Positions 11,651 to 24,068 of a stretch of DNA of 64,000 nucleotides are shown piece by piece. A program made the translations under genes and the position numbers. Numbering within the stretch: the first letter of the stretch is position 1; every line of letters starts with the position of its first letter. The notes beneath the pieces are model-generated. The model had not been told where the DNA came from. It did no database searches and saw only the letters and a list, made by a program, of their open reading frames with translations. Source of the stretch: Glycine soja (taxonomy: Eukaryota > Streptophyta > Magnoliopsida > Fabales > Fabaceae); NCBI RefSeq assembly GCF_004193775.1, contig NC_041010.1:992001-1056000 (forward strand). The letters run 5' to 3'.

Positions 11651-14600
11651 TGTGAGAAAGAGAAATTATGATGATGTTTATGAATGGTGAATGTGCGCAT
11701 GAAATCATGGTTTCTAATGCTTAGAAGAATACAAACCAAAGTCAATTCGGAAAGTCGTACAAACATTTGAATATATTTTTAGAAGCAAACACACCTGGGT
11801 ATGTGGGTTCCTTGATTTTCTTGATTTGAGGACATAAAAATTAGAAAACTTTGAAATTGCAATAGCACATGAATAAAAGAAAAATATATTAGATTGTTAT
11901 GATATCTGGAACATATTCACAAATAGCAAAAACCAAAATAGTTGCCCACAAAAGGCAAAATTCTGGAATGCGAAGACAATTCACAAATGAGGAGGGTGAG
12001 TGGCAGTGCAAAGGGAAATTGCATTTTCTAGGTAATTTTGGGGGGAAAAAAGAGAAATGTATTACTAATAAAGGAGAGTGAAAATAACAAAAGTCAAGAA
12101 TAGTTTTTTTTGTTATCATAGTATTGATATGATAGGAAGTAATTTTTGTTGGAAGTTATGATTCATTTTCATAGAGATAGTGAACACAAAAATAATGAGA
12201 ATTTTTTTTTGGTATAATTTATTTCATACCTAAGGGTTAATCATGATTCGAAGGATTAAGAAACACGAGATATTATCACTTGTGCTAATGTTATTGGTAA
12301 AAAAATCATAAACTGCTCACAGAGAATTGAAACCAAGAGTTTAACTAAGTGGAGTACCCCCTTAAAAAACAAAAACAGAAACAAAAGCTAACTAACTGGA
12401 GGACAATAGAAAAGTTAATTGAACTAACTAAATAAAAGATTCTAAGTAAAATGATTTTTTTTATTTGATGGCCTCACAACAAATTAAATTAAAAATTAAT
12501 TTGTATTTTCTCCCTTTCTTCCCATACCTAGCATACCCGTGTGAATGTGATGCAGCCATGTCATCCATCCATTCTTTAGCTATTGCAATTTGCAAGCAAA
12601 CGGATTGTTCATGAATTTTATATATTCAATTTATCTTTTATATATAATTTGTAAATTGTTGATTAATTGGTTGTAGCCCATCTATATCTATATACACACT
12701 TTATCGGGACCGCCACTCAAGCAACATAAATTGTCTTTTCATAATTGTCAAAGACTAAAGAAGTTGCTAAAAGCAACTTGGAAGAAAAAAAATAAAATAG
12801 AAACCGTAAAAATTAAGTTTCCACGTGTGATAAGTTACATAAGATATAAGATGTAAGGGAAGCTAGAATATGAAGGGAGAACGGTCCAAAGAATGAGTGG
12901 AAGAAAAAATGATGAATTCGATTTAATAAAAATTAATCTTCTAATAAATTGATATTTTTTTATTAAAAAAATGTGAAAATTATTTTTAATAAATAATAAA
13001 AAATATTTATATCGTTAAGTTATAATTTTTTAGTTTTGAGAAAGATCTGTGTTAAAATATGTAACTTTTTATTATGAAATAACTTCAACTTATTATATAC
13101 AATTTTAATTTTTTAGTTAATAATTAGCATAAAAATTAAAATTTCTTTCGGTTGTTTTATTTTTACATAACTATTATGAATTTAATAAATAGTTTAAACT
13201 TTCACGCTCTATAAGAGTTTGTTACTTAATACCAACATAAAATGTTAAGTGTTAGGATTACTTTCATTGAAATAAAATTTGTCTATAAAAATTAAATTGT
13301 AAATACAAACAGTATAAATTTATGCTAAAAATATTATACTTTTATTTGATACTTTAATATTATATATCAATTTTTACACAAAAAAAATTATGTTTGTACA
13401 ATGCATTATTTTTTTAATAGTATAAACTTGCAATATCTACATTAAAAGATTAATTTCTATTAGATAAAGATAGTATATTAATTGGTGTTGCTATAAAAAA
13501 ATTGTATTGGTGGAGGCTAATACAATTCAATGCTAAGCCATTAGTGTATGTAAAATATGAAATACAAAATATAAACTTATTTATATTAATACTAAATTCT
13601 TAATATAATCAAATAAGAAGATAAATGATTATTTGAACAATTGAATCACGCCGTTCCGTCTTTAAAAAAATCGAATTTTCTAATGGTAAACTATAGTTTA
13701 TCATTAACCACTGGACAACAAACAAATAAATTGTTGGCAACAGGCCAGTATGATGGCAGCATTATATATTCACTCATACTTACTGCATTGCACTGACATG
13801 GTATTCAAACTTATGTTCGAGGACAAATTAATATGATGTAAGAACGTACCACACAGAATCTAGTGTAATCTTGACAATGGGTCCTGAGGAATGCAGGGAG
13901 AAGCAAACATCTGCCAAAGGTTTAGCAGAATAAACAAATTTTCGTAAGCATGATGCATATATATAGGAAAAAACTTAAAATAACATTAAAATAGCTTACA
14001 CATTACAAGTTCTACTTGCACAAACTTTTGTATTTGATCTCTTCATAGGAAACAAAGAATTATATTTATGGACATTTGATTTTATATCCTCCATTTGCAA
14101 CATCCTTGTGTACGAGTTAATGGCATTCGACCTCCAGTCTCCAGATTTTATATCCCTAATACATATTAGTATGTCTGCAAAAGTTTTCCTGGAGAATTAT
14201 TGCACAAACTCGAATTACAAGTACTTTCGCTCAATTGCATCCTTTAGATGCCAAGGAATTATTCTAAGTAGGTTGTCCACCAAGTGAAAAAAAAGTATTC
14301 ATTATTAGAAGGGATCTGAACCTACCGCATGAATAATTGAGTTCATTATTTTATAGACATAAAGATCACATATAGCATGTTTTTCAAAAATAAGAAACTA
14401 AAAGCTATTTAGTCATTTTTGAAGATGAAAAAGTAAATATTATTCTATTTGCCTATCAAAAACATTCAATCCATATTTTATGTATATTACATTTTAAATA
14501 AATATTATGGTGTATCCAATGCTGGATTCACAAATTCCAATTGAATATCAGACAGTATATATATGCTCAGTTTTGTACTAGCCAGCAGCATGCCTTGAAA

Positions 14601-16119
14601 TGGAAACTCAAGCAAGGAGGATAGCATTTTATTTGCTAATCAATCCATGCTTTTGAACGGCCCCACCCCACAAAGGTTCAAGCTTCCAACTTATGATCTT
14701 AGATGAAGTATATCACTCTATGAATACAATTCAAAATATCCAATGTATAGTTTAATTAGCAACACTTCGTGGAAAAAATCTAAGTTGAATTTTCATCTAA
14801 TATATTTTTGAGGAGTGATAATAAGTCTTAAACGTGACTAAGTTCTGAATAAAATAATTACGGCTATTGTTAATAAAAAAAATATAAATTAAATCAAAAT
14901 AGACACACATGCACACATGCATGACTGATTTAAATTCTGCATTCCTCGTATTGTCTAATAGCAGGAATTAGGAAGCAGTGATTAACTATTGGCGTAGGGA
15001 ACCATGAATAGGAGTCACTATCGTCTTAACACATGGATGAAGTCCCCATTAAGATCCAATTGATAAGCCATATCGAGAGTGGGATCGCCAATCATACAAG
15101 AACAATGTTCTTTACTTAACGAACTGACATGACTAATCATTCTTTCATAATAGTAATGTTACTTGTGTTTGAATCACAATCATCCTTTGTTGGCATTTAG
15201 GAGATTTAGAAGGATAAATCATTATTTTGTTAGCACAATCATTCTTTGTTGTCTGTAAATGTGTAAAAAAATATGTGCCTTGATATTATGTTTTTGTAAG
15301 ATTATTTTATAAATTAATTAAGTAAAAATGTTTAAGGATCAATTGTAAAATACAAGATGAATTTATTATTAAGTTTTACCACAAAATACAATTATCATAC
15401 TTTTTAAATATTAAGAAACTAAATCAAAGTTTTCATTTTTTGAAGGACTAATTAAATTTTTACATTTACGCATTCAAAAATTAAAGAATAGAGATTAAAA
15501 TTTTTGCATGCATATCTTGTACTATAATTAATATGCATAATATCTGTTAGCACTTAATAAACAACAATCATAATAGGGATTAAATCAAAACGATTAAAAG
15601 CATGTATTTCAATAAAATTAAAATATTTTTTTATAAAATTTTAAATTAACTTTTTTTTAATTCATGAATTGTAGCTGAATCACATAGAGATAGCTTACCG
15701 TCAGGTGAACATGACATATAAATTGTAATAAATTTGAATTCTTATTTTTAACATTAATCATGTTATAAAATTAAAAAAAAATTATTTGTGTTTTCTTCTA
15801 ATATACTGACTTGATTTTGTCTGTTTTCTGCGACAGTGTTGGGTGTTGGGGACTTCTCTAGCACATTCCAGTGTAGATACTTGAATTTGGTACAGTCAAA
15901 TTTAATGCACTGCGTTGTATTCATCAAATCATAAGTCATTTGATGAAACAGTTGTGAATGATTAAGAGATCTCAAAGAATCTAAGTCGTTCGATTTTTAT
16001 GTAACAGTTGTGATTCAACGAGTACATTGACTATGACTGCACCCAGTAGGGATCTGTCTTGTGCATGGCAGGGGAGTACAATAAAAAATGTAAATACAAT
16101 ATTTAATTTCTGTATTATT

Positions 16120-16139
16120 AGTGTAAAAAAATTTACACT
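16120..16139. repeat. Short perfect hairpin in AT-rich DNA
   Basis: AGTGTAAA is followed four bases later by its exact inverted copy TTTACACT. Such hairpins are common at the ends of plant MITEs, but no partner end could be delimited. Confidence 0.4.
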
Positions 16140-16941
16140 ATCAATTAATTATAAATTATGTGATTAGTATAATTTTTAAGATAATTATGTAAAATTTATT
16201 ATTATTATTATTAAATATCTAAAAATTATTAATTATGTAGTAAATGAAATATTTTCTCTCATTCATTACTATTATTATTAATTATTACATGAAATATTAA
16301 TCACCAAATAATTTATTTACAAAAATTGAATATAAATTGTTCAATAAAATTAACATAACTATTTATGCAATAAATTATTTTTACAAAAATGTCCGATACT
16401 ACTCAGTAAAGGCATAAAAAAATAATAGAAAACGCATCAAAACAACTTTCATTAAATAGCCATAATATTAGAGCAGAAGCATCTATATTACAGCCTACAG
16501 TTTTACTAGTAGGTCATTAAGGCAGAAAAGTGAAGATTGAAACTTGTGAAAATGAGTTTAATATTAATATGGTTTTGGATTTAAACTTGTAAATTAAAAG
16601 GGAGAAAAAAACGGTCTTGCCATAATTATAATCAGTATAGTATTTAGGGTGCTAATTAAATAATTAATAATATTTTTATTAAAAATCATATTAGAAATAT
16701 GATAAAATTATAATACAATACATTAATCATATTTTTAATAATAAAAAATTCTACATTTAATTTCTTAACAAATAGTACCTTCAAATAGCATTTGTTCTAA
16801 AAAGAATATGCAAGAGTTTTGAGTTTTCACCAACTAAGTGGGTGTCCAGCCACTTTGGTCAAGTTGAAACTCCAAAGTCTATGAAACACAAGCTTAATTA
16901 AGAAATGAGAATAGTAGTAGCTTTGTGGATGCTGACTCAGC

Positions 16942-16949
16942 TATATAGT
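16942..16949 (+). promoter_or_regulatory. Candidate TATA element for the two-HMA HIPP gene
   Basis: A TATATAG-type element occurs about 240 bases before the start codon at 17185. It is followed by a CT/GA-rich stretch consistent with a plant leader. Confidence 0.35.
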
Positions 16950-17184
16950 GTTACGTAGCATTAAAAGGTCCACCTCAGATTTTCAGAATCCCCACGTTAA
17001 TTTAATGTGCTTCTCTCCAACCCGTAACATAGCTCTCTCTCACTGACAGAGTGCAAGGAAAGGGAAATAAGAGAGAGAGAGAAACAGAAAACTTCAGAAG
17101 AAGAGCATCAATTGCTAGCTCCAATATATTACCACACCACTGCAAAATTTTCTGAAGCAGAGATCATTGTCCATTATCACAGAA

Positions 17185-20100
17185 ATGGGTGAAGTAAGAG
17201 TTCTCTCTTACACAAAAAATTCTTGTCTATATTTATTCTTAATCAATCTGTCTCTTTCCTTTTTTCGACAACTTTTGCTTTGAAAACTAACTACACCACG
17301 GGACTAGGATCGTGTTTTTTAAACTTTTATGATCTTTTGTATATAATGTCTGTTTTATGATGTATATGGTGGCATCATTATCAAGTAATGCATGCCACAC
17401 ACACACACACACACATATATATATACTCTAGTTCTACACATGGTGGAGATTTTTCAATCACATCTTTGCTATATCTAATTAATGTTCTATATATTTGCGG
17501 AGAACAAGGAAGAAGAAAAGAAAGAAGAGACCACAGAGGAAAAGAAGGAAAAAGAGCCTCCAGAGATAGTGCTCAAGGTTGATATGCACTGTGAAGCTTG
17601 TGCAAGGAAAGTTGCAAAAGCATTGAAAGGATTTGAAGGTCATTTTAATTAATTACTTCAATTTATTTTGCTCTAACTCTAAGTCATTTAATCTGATTAA
17701 ATGTGACAATTGATAAATTTATGAATGCAATCAGAGGAGAATCAAAAAGGGTTGTTTTTACACATTACTAGTTTTTAAGGAATGGTGTCAGCTTCTACTT
17801 TTGTTCTCTTTTTTCCCTCTTTTCTTTTCTTGTTAGAGGGATCTGTTATCCATAATTGATTTAGAATTTAACAACACATACATGATGAAGTAATTTGTCA
17901 GGTATATATTATTCTCAACTTTTACAGGTAATTTTACACATGTCCGTTTCAAATAGAGACAAAAATTCATCATTTTATTAATGTTTTAACATAGATAATG
18001 GTATAGGTGGTGGAAAAGATTAACAATAAAGTGATATTAACGAATTTTGACTTGTAATCTTTTTTTTTTTTGAGACAGGAGTGGAGGAGGTGACTGCAGA
18101 TAGCAAGGCAAGCAAAGTGGTAGTGAAAGGAAAGGCAGCAGACCCCATAAAGGTGTGTGAGAGACTACAAAAGAAAAGTGGCAAGAAAGTAGAGCTCATT
18201 TCACCTTTGCCTAAACCTCCAGAGGAGAAAAAAGAAGAAGAAATCAAAGAAGAACCGCAGCCAGAGGAGAAAAAGGAGGAGGTAAATCATTCCCCCCTTA
18301 TTTGGCTTATTATCTCCATTAATTTCCAGATTAGACATTAAATTCTCTTTTTGTTTCTGGTCTGTGTACAATTAATTCTCCTTGAGAGATCTTAGAAAGT
18401 GTTGTGTTTTGTTTCACATTGAATAATCCAAAGTTACATTAAAATATCTACTGACATAATTTTAACTAAATATTTATATAAGATCTAAATTAATTAGTTG
18501 AATATAATATCTAAATTATTATACATCTTCTTATATTTGTCTTCAATTTTCACATGTAAAAAAAGAATAAGTATTCACATATTTGATTTTATTTTAAAAA
18601 AGTCATTCTAGGTCCATTATTTGGTTAAATTAAACCAAATTAGGAAATTTGTACATTTCATCAAACATTTTATACTAAATTTTACTATGTTTTTCATATA
18701 AAATCATACTCAAAGATAAATCATTTCACTTTAAAAGTAATTCTAATCAGAGTTAATTTTGCAAAATGAATTCATTTAAAAATAATTTTACAACCACTCA
18801 CCTAAATACACACTATCTCTTTAGCCATATTACAAGCAAAACTTTAAACCATGTGAGTTTTTTACTTTGGAGATTAAGATGAATGTGAATATGGTTGTGC
18901 AAGAGAAACATGACCAACATGGCATGCTTATTACAAAGTGAAAATGGAAATACTTTGGGTGGAGTTTCCATTTCCATAGTTTTTATGTTTTGGTTTCTTG
19001 TTCCTGTTGTTTCCAAGGAAGATGGATGCTATATGCAAGCATGAAAGTAAAGAAACAAAGTCAGCAAAATGATGCCCCTTCTCCCACAACCACAAGGCAG
19101 GTGTAACGAGGGCAACGGTGGTGGTAACAATTAAGAGGACCCCACTCTCTTTTGCAACTTGACATATGTAGCTTGCAGCACAATGGGGTCACGCTCACGG
19201 GCTCATTATAAGCCTGTTTTTACTTCTTCTTTTTTACCTTCCCCACATTGTAAAATACAGAAAGTTAGTAATTGATAACACTATATGCATGCCACACATT
19301 TCAGAATTTTTAGGGCACACGCATAAGTACAAACATAACCATGTGAACTGTGAAGTGAGTACGTGGGCAGAAGTTGAAAGTTGAAACAACAATCACTCTC
19401 TATTAGATTAGATCAGCAGTGTAAGGTAGTTCTGTGTGAGACTGGTCCTCTGGCCTCTGTTAACTGTGTTTTGGGACGAAGATATTGTAACTTTTGTACC
19501 CCTTGGCTTTTAGCGTACAATTGGAAACCCCCCACATGGCCCATTTCTGAATTGACAAAATACAAATTAGTGGCAGCACTTAAAAAGCCTCTTTTTTTTT
19601 TTTCCGGCAAACTAAGTGGGTTCTCACAACTAACTAACAACTAGTACTATATAAAATTATAAACAAATCAAAATGAAATAAGTTAAGGTGAATTCACTTT
19701 AACTCATGAACCGATATATGTACTAGCCCTTTAGGCGTGTAAAAGGTCATTTCAGTTTAACTAACAATCTTGAATTCAACAACTGAATGTGCAGCTGCGT
19801 ATTCTTATATATATATATATATTAACCTAACATTGCTCACGTTATATACGTTAGTTTTGGCTAAATTAATATATTTATGTATTGTTCAATGAACGTTACA
19901 TGTTTCATGGTTGTTTCAATTATTTGTTAGCTCCCTCCTGTGGTAACAGTAGTCCTCAAAGTTCGAATGCATTGTGAAGCATGTGCTCAAGTTATACAAA
20001 AGCGAATCCGCAAGATTCAAGGTACATAGATTCATGTTCTCTCTCTTTTTCTCTTGATATTCATATTCATAATTCATGCCCTCTCTCTTTCTCTTCAATA

Positions 20101-21615
20101 TATATTATTGATTGCTTCTGCGAACTGTCTCTCCCTCCCTCGTGCACTCACTACAAACACGTTTTAGATCACTCGCTATCTTGGACCCTACATATTTAAA
20201 AGAATTCTCTTTTCCTTTTTCTTTGAATTTACTTATCCATTCTTTTGAATTTCATGATGACGAACATGCTTTTCATTATATATATATATAGTTTAATTAT
20301 ATGTTTTATTTGAAGATATTAAATATATTCGTTTGTATTCAATACTTATAATATATATAAAAAAAGTTTAATAGCCATGTCATAAGTCATCCAACAAATA
20401 ATATTTTAATATAATTTTTAAAATAATTATCATAAAAATTAATAATTTTATCATACATGATAAATTTTAATTAAATGACGATATAAAATTTTTTATACTG
20501 TGTGAGTGTATAATTTATTTTTCTCTAAACAAAATTGATAATTGTTTATATCCTTGTCTTCAAATCTTTAAATCAAATGACATGTGAATAAATTTCGAAT
20601 GCAAGACTTTCATATTATGAGCAATATCAACACACTTTCTTCAGATTTTATGCAGATGTCACTAAAAAGATCTAAGTGTGTTTTGGATTTTAAGTGAACT
20701 CAAATGATATTCTCTCAATAATCGAGAGCGTATTAAAAAATTATGTTACTGTCTCTGTATTAAAAGCTAGGTCAAGGAGCATATAATTTACTGATTTTTC
20801 TTAATCATAGCGTAAGAATCATAATATGTGGCGCTGATCCGGTTCCTTCCAAAATTGTGCAAGCTTTCAAAGTTTTTCATGCAACCTTTGGGCCGAAAGA
20901 AAGAGTTGTGATTTTGTCATTGATAAATCTCGAGGATTATAAATTTTCCATTTCGATGCTGATTTCTTGGGGAGGGGGGTACTTGATGTTGAGATTAATA
21001 TTTAATATAATCGATCCATGGTTTATCTGTTTTTTTTTTAGGATCTATCTTAACTAGTATTATAATATTATAAACTAAAAAGAAACGTCGTCAGCGTTTA
21101 ACTCGTCCTTTTATATTAAATTGACAAGCATGACCAGAGTTTAATTTAATTAATTAATCTCTAAACTATATCTTTATATTGCAATATCAAACTCTAATAA
21201 ATAATTTAATCATTGGCAAGCAATCTATGACATGTTAACATTTTGTTAATGATAATCTATGTATGCAGGAGTAGAGTCAGTGGAGACAAGCTTGGGAAAT
21301 GATCAAGTCATAGTAAAAGGTGTGATTGACCCAGCAAAGCTAGTTGATTATGTGTACAAGAGGACCAAAAAGCAAGCTTCTATAGTGAAAGAGGAGGAAA
21401 AGGAAAAGAAGGAAGAAGAGGAGAAGAAAGAGGAGGAGAAAAAGGAAGAGAAAGAAGAAGAGAAAAAAGGAGAAGATGGTGAAGAGGTTGATACTAAAAC
21501 TGACATCAAGCGAAGTGAATACTGGCCATTAAGATCCCACGTTGACTACGTTGACTACCCTTATGCTTCTCAGATTTTCAGTGATGAGAACCCAAATGCA
21601 TGCACTGTAATGTAG
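17185..21615 (+). CDS. Heavy-metal-associated isoprenylated plant protein with two HMA domains (HIPP7/9-like)
   Basis: Five exons (17185-17193, 17503-17638, 18079-18281, 19931-20021, 21269-21615), GT-AG throughout, giving 261 residues. HMA1 spans about residues 24-92 with MHCEAC at 31-36; HMA2 spans about 120-186 with MHCEAC at 129-134. Both keep the full MxCxxC metal-binding motif. Acidic Lys/Glu-rich stretches flank and separate the domains, and a long Glu/Lys run covers about residues 187-220. The end, CTVM, is a CaaX box for isoprenylation. HIPPs are thought to act as plasma-membrane or nuclear metallochaperones or scaffolds in metal, drought and pathogen responses; the specific metal is not known. 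Each HMA is split by an intron at the same place, after the GFEG or KIQG glycine codon, as expected from internal duplication. Three introns are long; intron 3 carries a MITE-like insertion. Confidence 0.95.
17397..17425 (+). repeat. Compound (AC)n(AT)n microsatellite in HIPP intron 1
   Basis: About nine AC units run directly into about five AT units, inside the 309-base first intron of the two-HMA HIPP gene. Likely length-polymorphic. Confidence 0.9.
18698..18812. mobile_element. MITE-like relic, copy A, in HIPP intron 3
   Basis: This stretch aligns with 31669-31769. Both open with ATAAAATCATAC, share ATAAATCATTTCA shortly after, and end near the CTAAATACACA/CCAAATACACA pair. Copies of this kind with a TTTGGAT-like end are typical of small non-autonomous DNA transposons in legumes. 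The left end could not be set, and no target-site duplication was identified. Confidence 0.5.
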
Positions 21616-23660
21616 ATCAGTCTTTTGTACTAACTCAGTATTTTATAGTAGCTGATCGATCAACTGAAGCAACTTGTGCTGTGTCGTTGGAGCGTGGAAT
21701 AAGATGCATGGTTGTGAATGTTTTCAAGGCTTTGTATATGATTTCGCATCCCTCGGAGTTGGCATTCTATGGAGATAGATGCCTTATTTCTTGTGTTTTA
21801 TGAGCTTTCTACATATTTCCTTGGCAAAGGGTGGCTAGAATCAGTTGTGTTAGTGTGTACTGAATTTTGGCCTACAACTTCAATTATGTACCTAAATGAT
21901 GACATCAATTAGTAATTTTAAGTCGTCATGTCATGATAAAACTTGCTGCGAAAATGCTACTTTTAGTGAAATTTTACAAAAGTATAATTACTTGCAATTT
22001 ACAGAACTCACAAGCCAGCCTTCACATTGGCTGAAGCAAAGTACAAGCCATAGAATAATATTACGTTCGTCCAAGTAAAATTAAACTTAAATTTTTTAAT
22101 CAAATCTCAAATTTGAGTGTTATGAATAAAAAAATTGTAATTAGAATAAAAAAATCTTACTAAAAGTAATCGATGAGGTTCTCATATTAATCAACGATAA
22201 AAAAAAAAAAAAAAACCTATGAATATTTCACATCTATAATATAATATGTTGAGAAAAGAAAAATACAATCCACAGTTTGAAGTGATGGAGAACTGAATTG
22301 GATCATTGAACTTCGGCTTCAATGACTAGGGTTAAGGAACTAAGGATGAGGGTTGTCCTTTTATACGGACAGCAGCTGAGTAAGGTAGTGACTAGTGACC
22401 AATTATTGACCAAAAGATAAGAAAAAAAGGTAGGAACTGATTGCTTAGCCATTATGCATTAGGGTCTTTCCTTGTTAATGCAATTCTTACATGTCTCATA
22501 AATACCAGATATGTAGTTTACTAGTAATGGAACAAAATATACCTTCCAATTATAAATTTTGAGTAGCAGCGCTCGTGGTTTTTAAGAATTCTAAATCCTC
22601 TTACATGCTGAATAAATTATTATATTTATATTCTTTTAAAACTTTTTATCAAATGTTTTCTATATAAAGTAAGTGTTATTCATTTGAATATAAACCAAAA
22701 AGGGCATGTTAGATGCAATATTATTATCAGTTCTGTAGGAAGAGAATCATGCAAAGTAGTGCCGCGCGCGGAATCTAATTCCAAAAGGAATAGGATGCAT
22801 GCAATGCAATCTACCAATCTCTGAAGTAATGGGACGTTTAAGATAGCGAAGGTGATATCTAAATGGATGCATAAATCTGAAAAGACGAATCAGGAACACT
22901 TTATTCTTGTAAAGCTGGAATTAACAACTTTTTGAGGTGGCAAAGGCTAAGTAAGAAACAGAAACGCCATGACATAGACTTACAGGTTTTTCTTTTTTAG
23001 TTTCTTTTTTGTTGGAATCATAGACTTATAGTTGCTATAATTGTGTAAATTAATCCATCATTTTAATGGGAATAGAATTCAACTTACGTAATACATTAGA
23101 TCAAACAGTGCCTATAGCATAAAACTGCGACACCTATTCTAGAAGAAGGCAGAAACAGGACCATTTCTCAAATAGATTATATAGACTGCACCACTAACGA
23201 AATTTTTTGAAGTTGAACAACAAAAATGACAATATTGCCCTTGCGCGACTTAATTTACAGAATTCGAAAATTTAATGCAATATTAAGCTAGTCTCATGTA
23301 GTTATATCTATAGTAACAACACCAATGTTTTGCCTATTTTTGTGCTAGAGCGAGATTTAATCTGCAAGCTACAATTTATGTCACCAAAGACTTCATTGTA
23401 TTTTTGAAAATTTCAAGAGTAACATATTCATGAAACTGAAGCACAGCAAAAACACGTTCTAAAAACCCATAACATTTAAGATTTCACAAAATACTTTTTA
23501 TTTTCATAATGGGATCCACATATTTTAGGTGTCTACCTAGACACACGCTTTTCAGACATTTTTTTTATAAATATTAATTTTATTAATTCAACTATTAAAT
23601 TAAAAATGCTTATGATAGATATGAGTGAGTGAGTGAGAGAGTAACCAAGGTTAACCCAAT
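21616..23660. other. 3' flank of the HIPP gene and intergenic spacer
   Basis: The first 300 bases are of near-exonic composition and probably include the 3' UTR of the two-HMA HIPP, although no canonical AATAAA stands out. The remainder is AT-rich with A runs near 22200. No coding exon is supported. Confidence 0.45.
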
Positions 23661-23747
23661 TACAACAATAACAACAACAACAATAACAGCAAAGCCTTTA
23701 CCCCACTAAGTGAGGTTAATTACATTGATCTCACAACGTCATTTGGC
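23661..23747 (+). repeat. Widespread plant (AAC)n-AAAGCCTTTACCCCACTAAG motif
   Basis: A run of CAA/TAA triplets leads into AAAGCCTTTACCCCACTAAG and then TGAGGTTAATTACATTGATC. This arrangement, with the CCCACTAAGTGGGGT core, recurs widely in plant genomes and is associated with short interspersed or LINE-related (Au SINE-like) repeats. The identification is from memory. Immediately before it is a (GAGT)n run near 23625. Confidence 0.55.
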
Positions 23748-23770
23748 AAGGTTAAAAATAAAAATAAAAA

Positions 23771-23776
23771 TTTATT
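23771..23776 (-). terminator. Candidate poly(A) signal for the SnRK1 beta gene
   Basis: AATAAA on the minus strand, about 290 bases past the stop codon at 24069. AT-rich context makes this a weak call. Confidence 0.3.
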
Positions 23777-24068
23777 TCCTTTTATTTTAGTGTGGTTTAA
23801 TCAAAATTCCTGGAAATATGTACCAAAAAAATCAAAATGTACCAAAAAACATTCCTAGAGAATAGCATCATCAAATGATGTAAGAATGGAAACTGAATTG
23901 CATGATGAATGGCCATCAAGCAATTGCATTATATGTACCACAATCTTCACTTTCATGTAATGATCCTTATGAAGTTCAGAATTTCTCGCTCACTTATAAC
24001 CGTACTGCTCGAAGCTATATTAACTTAAAGGCTTTTAAAGACTACACAGTCCATCTAATTTATGTTGC

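Larger units (their letters stand above)
9841..16900. other. Intergenic, AT-rich, no protein-coding gene supported
   Basis: About 7 kb without a recognisable coding exon. Bases 9960-11150 are mixed composition with poly-purine tracts. A possible spliced non-coding transcript at 11181-11640 is described separately. From about 12900 to 13700 and 15300 to 16400 the sequence is extremely AT-rich. One 70-codon minus-strand frame at 15763-15975 matches nothing I know. Confidence 0.45.
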
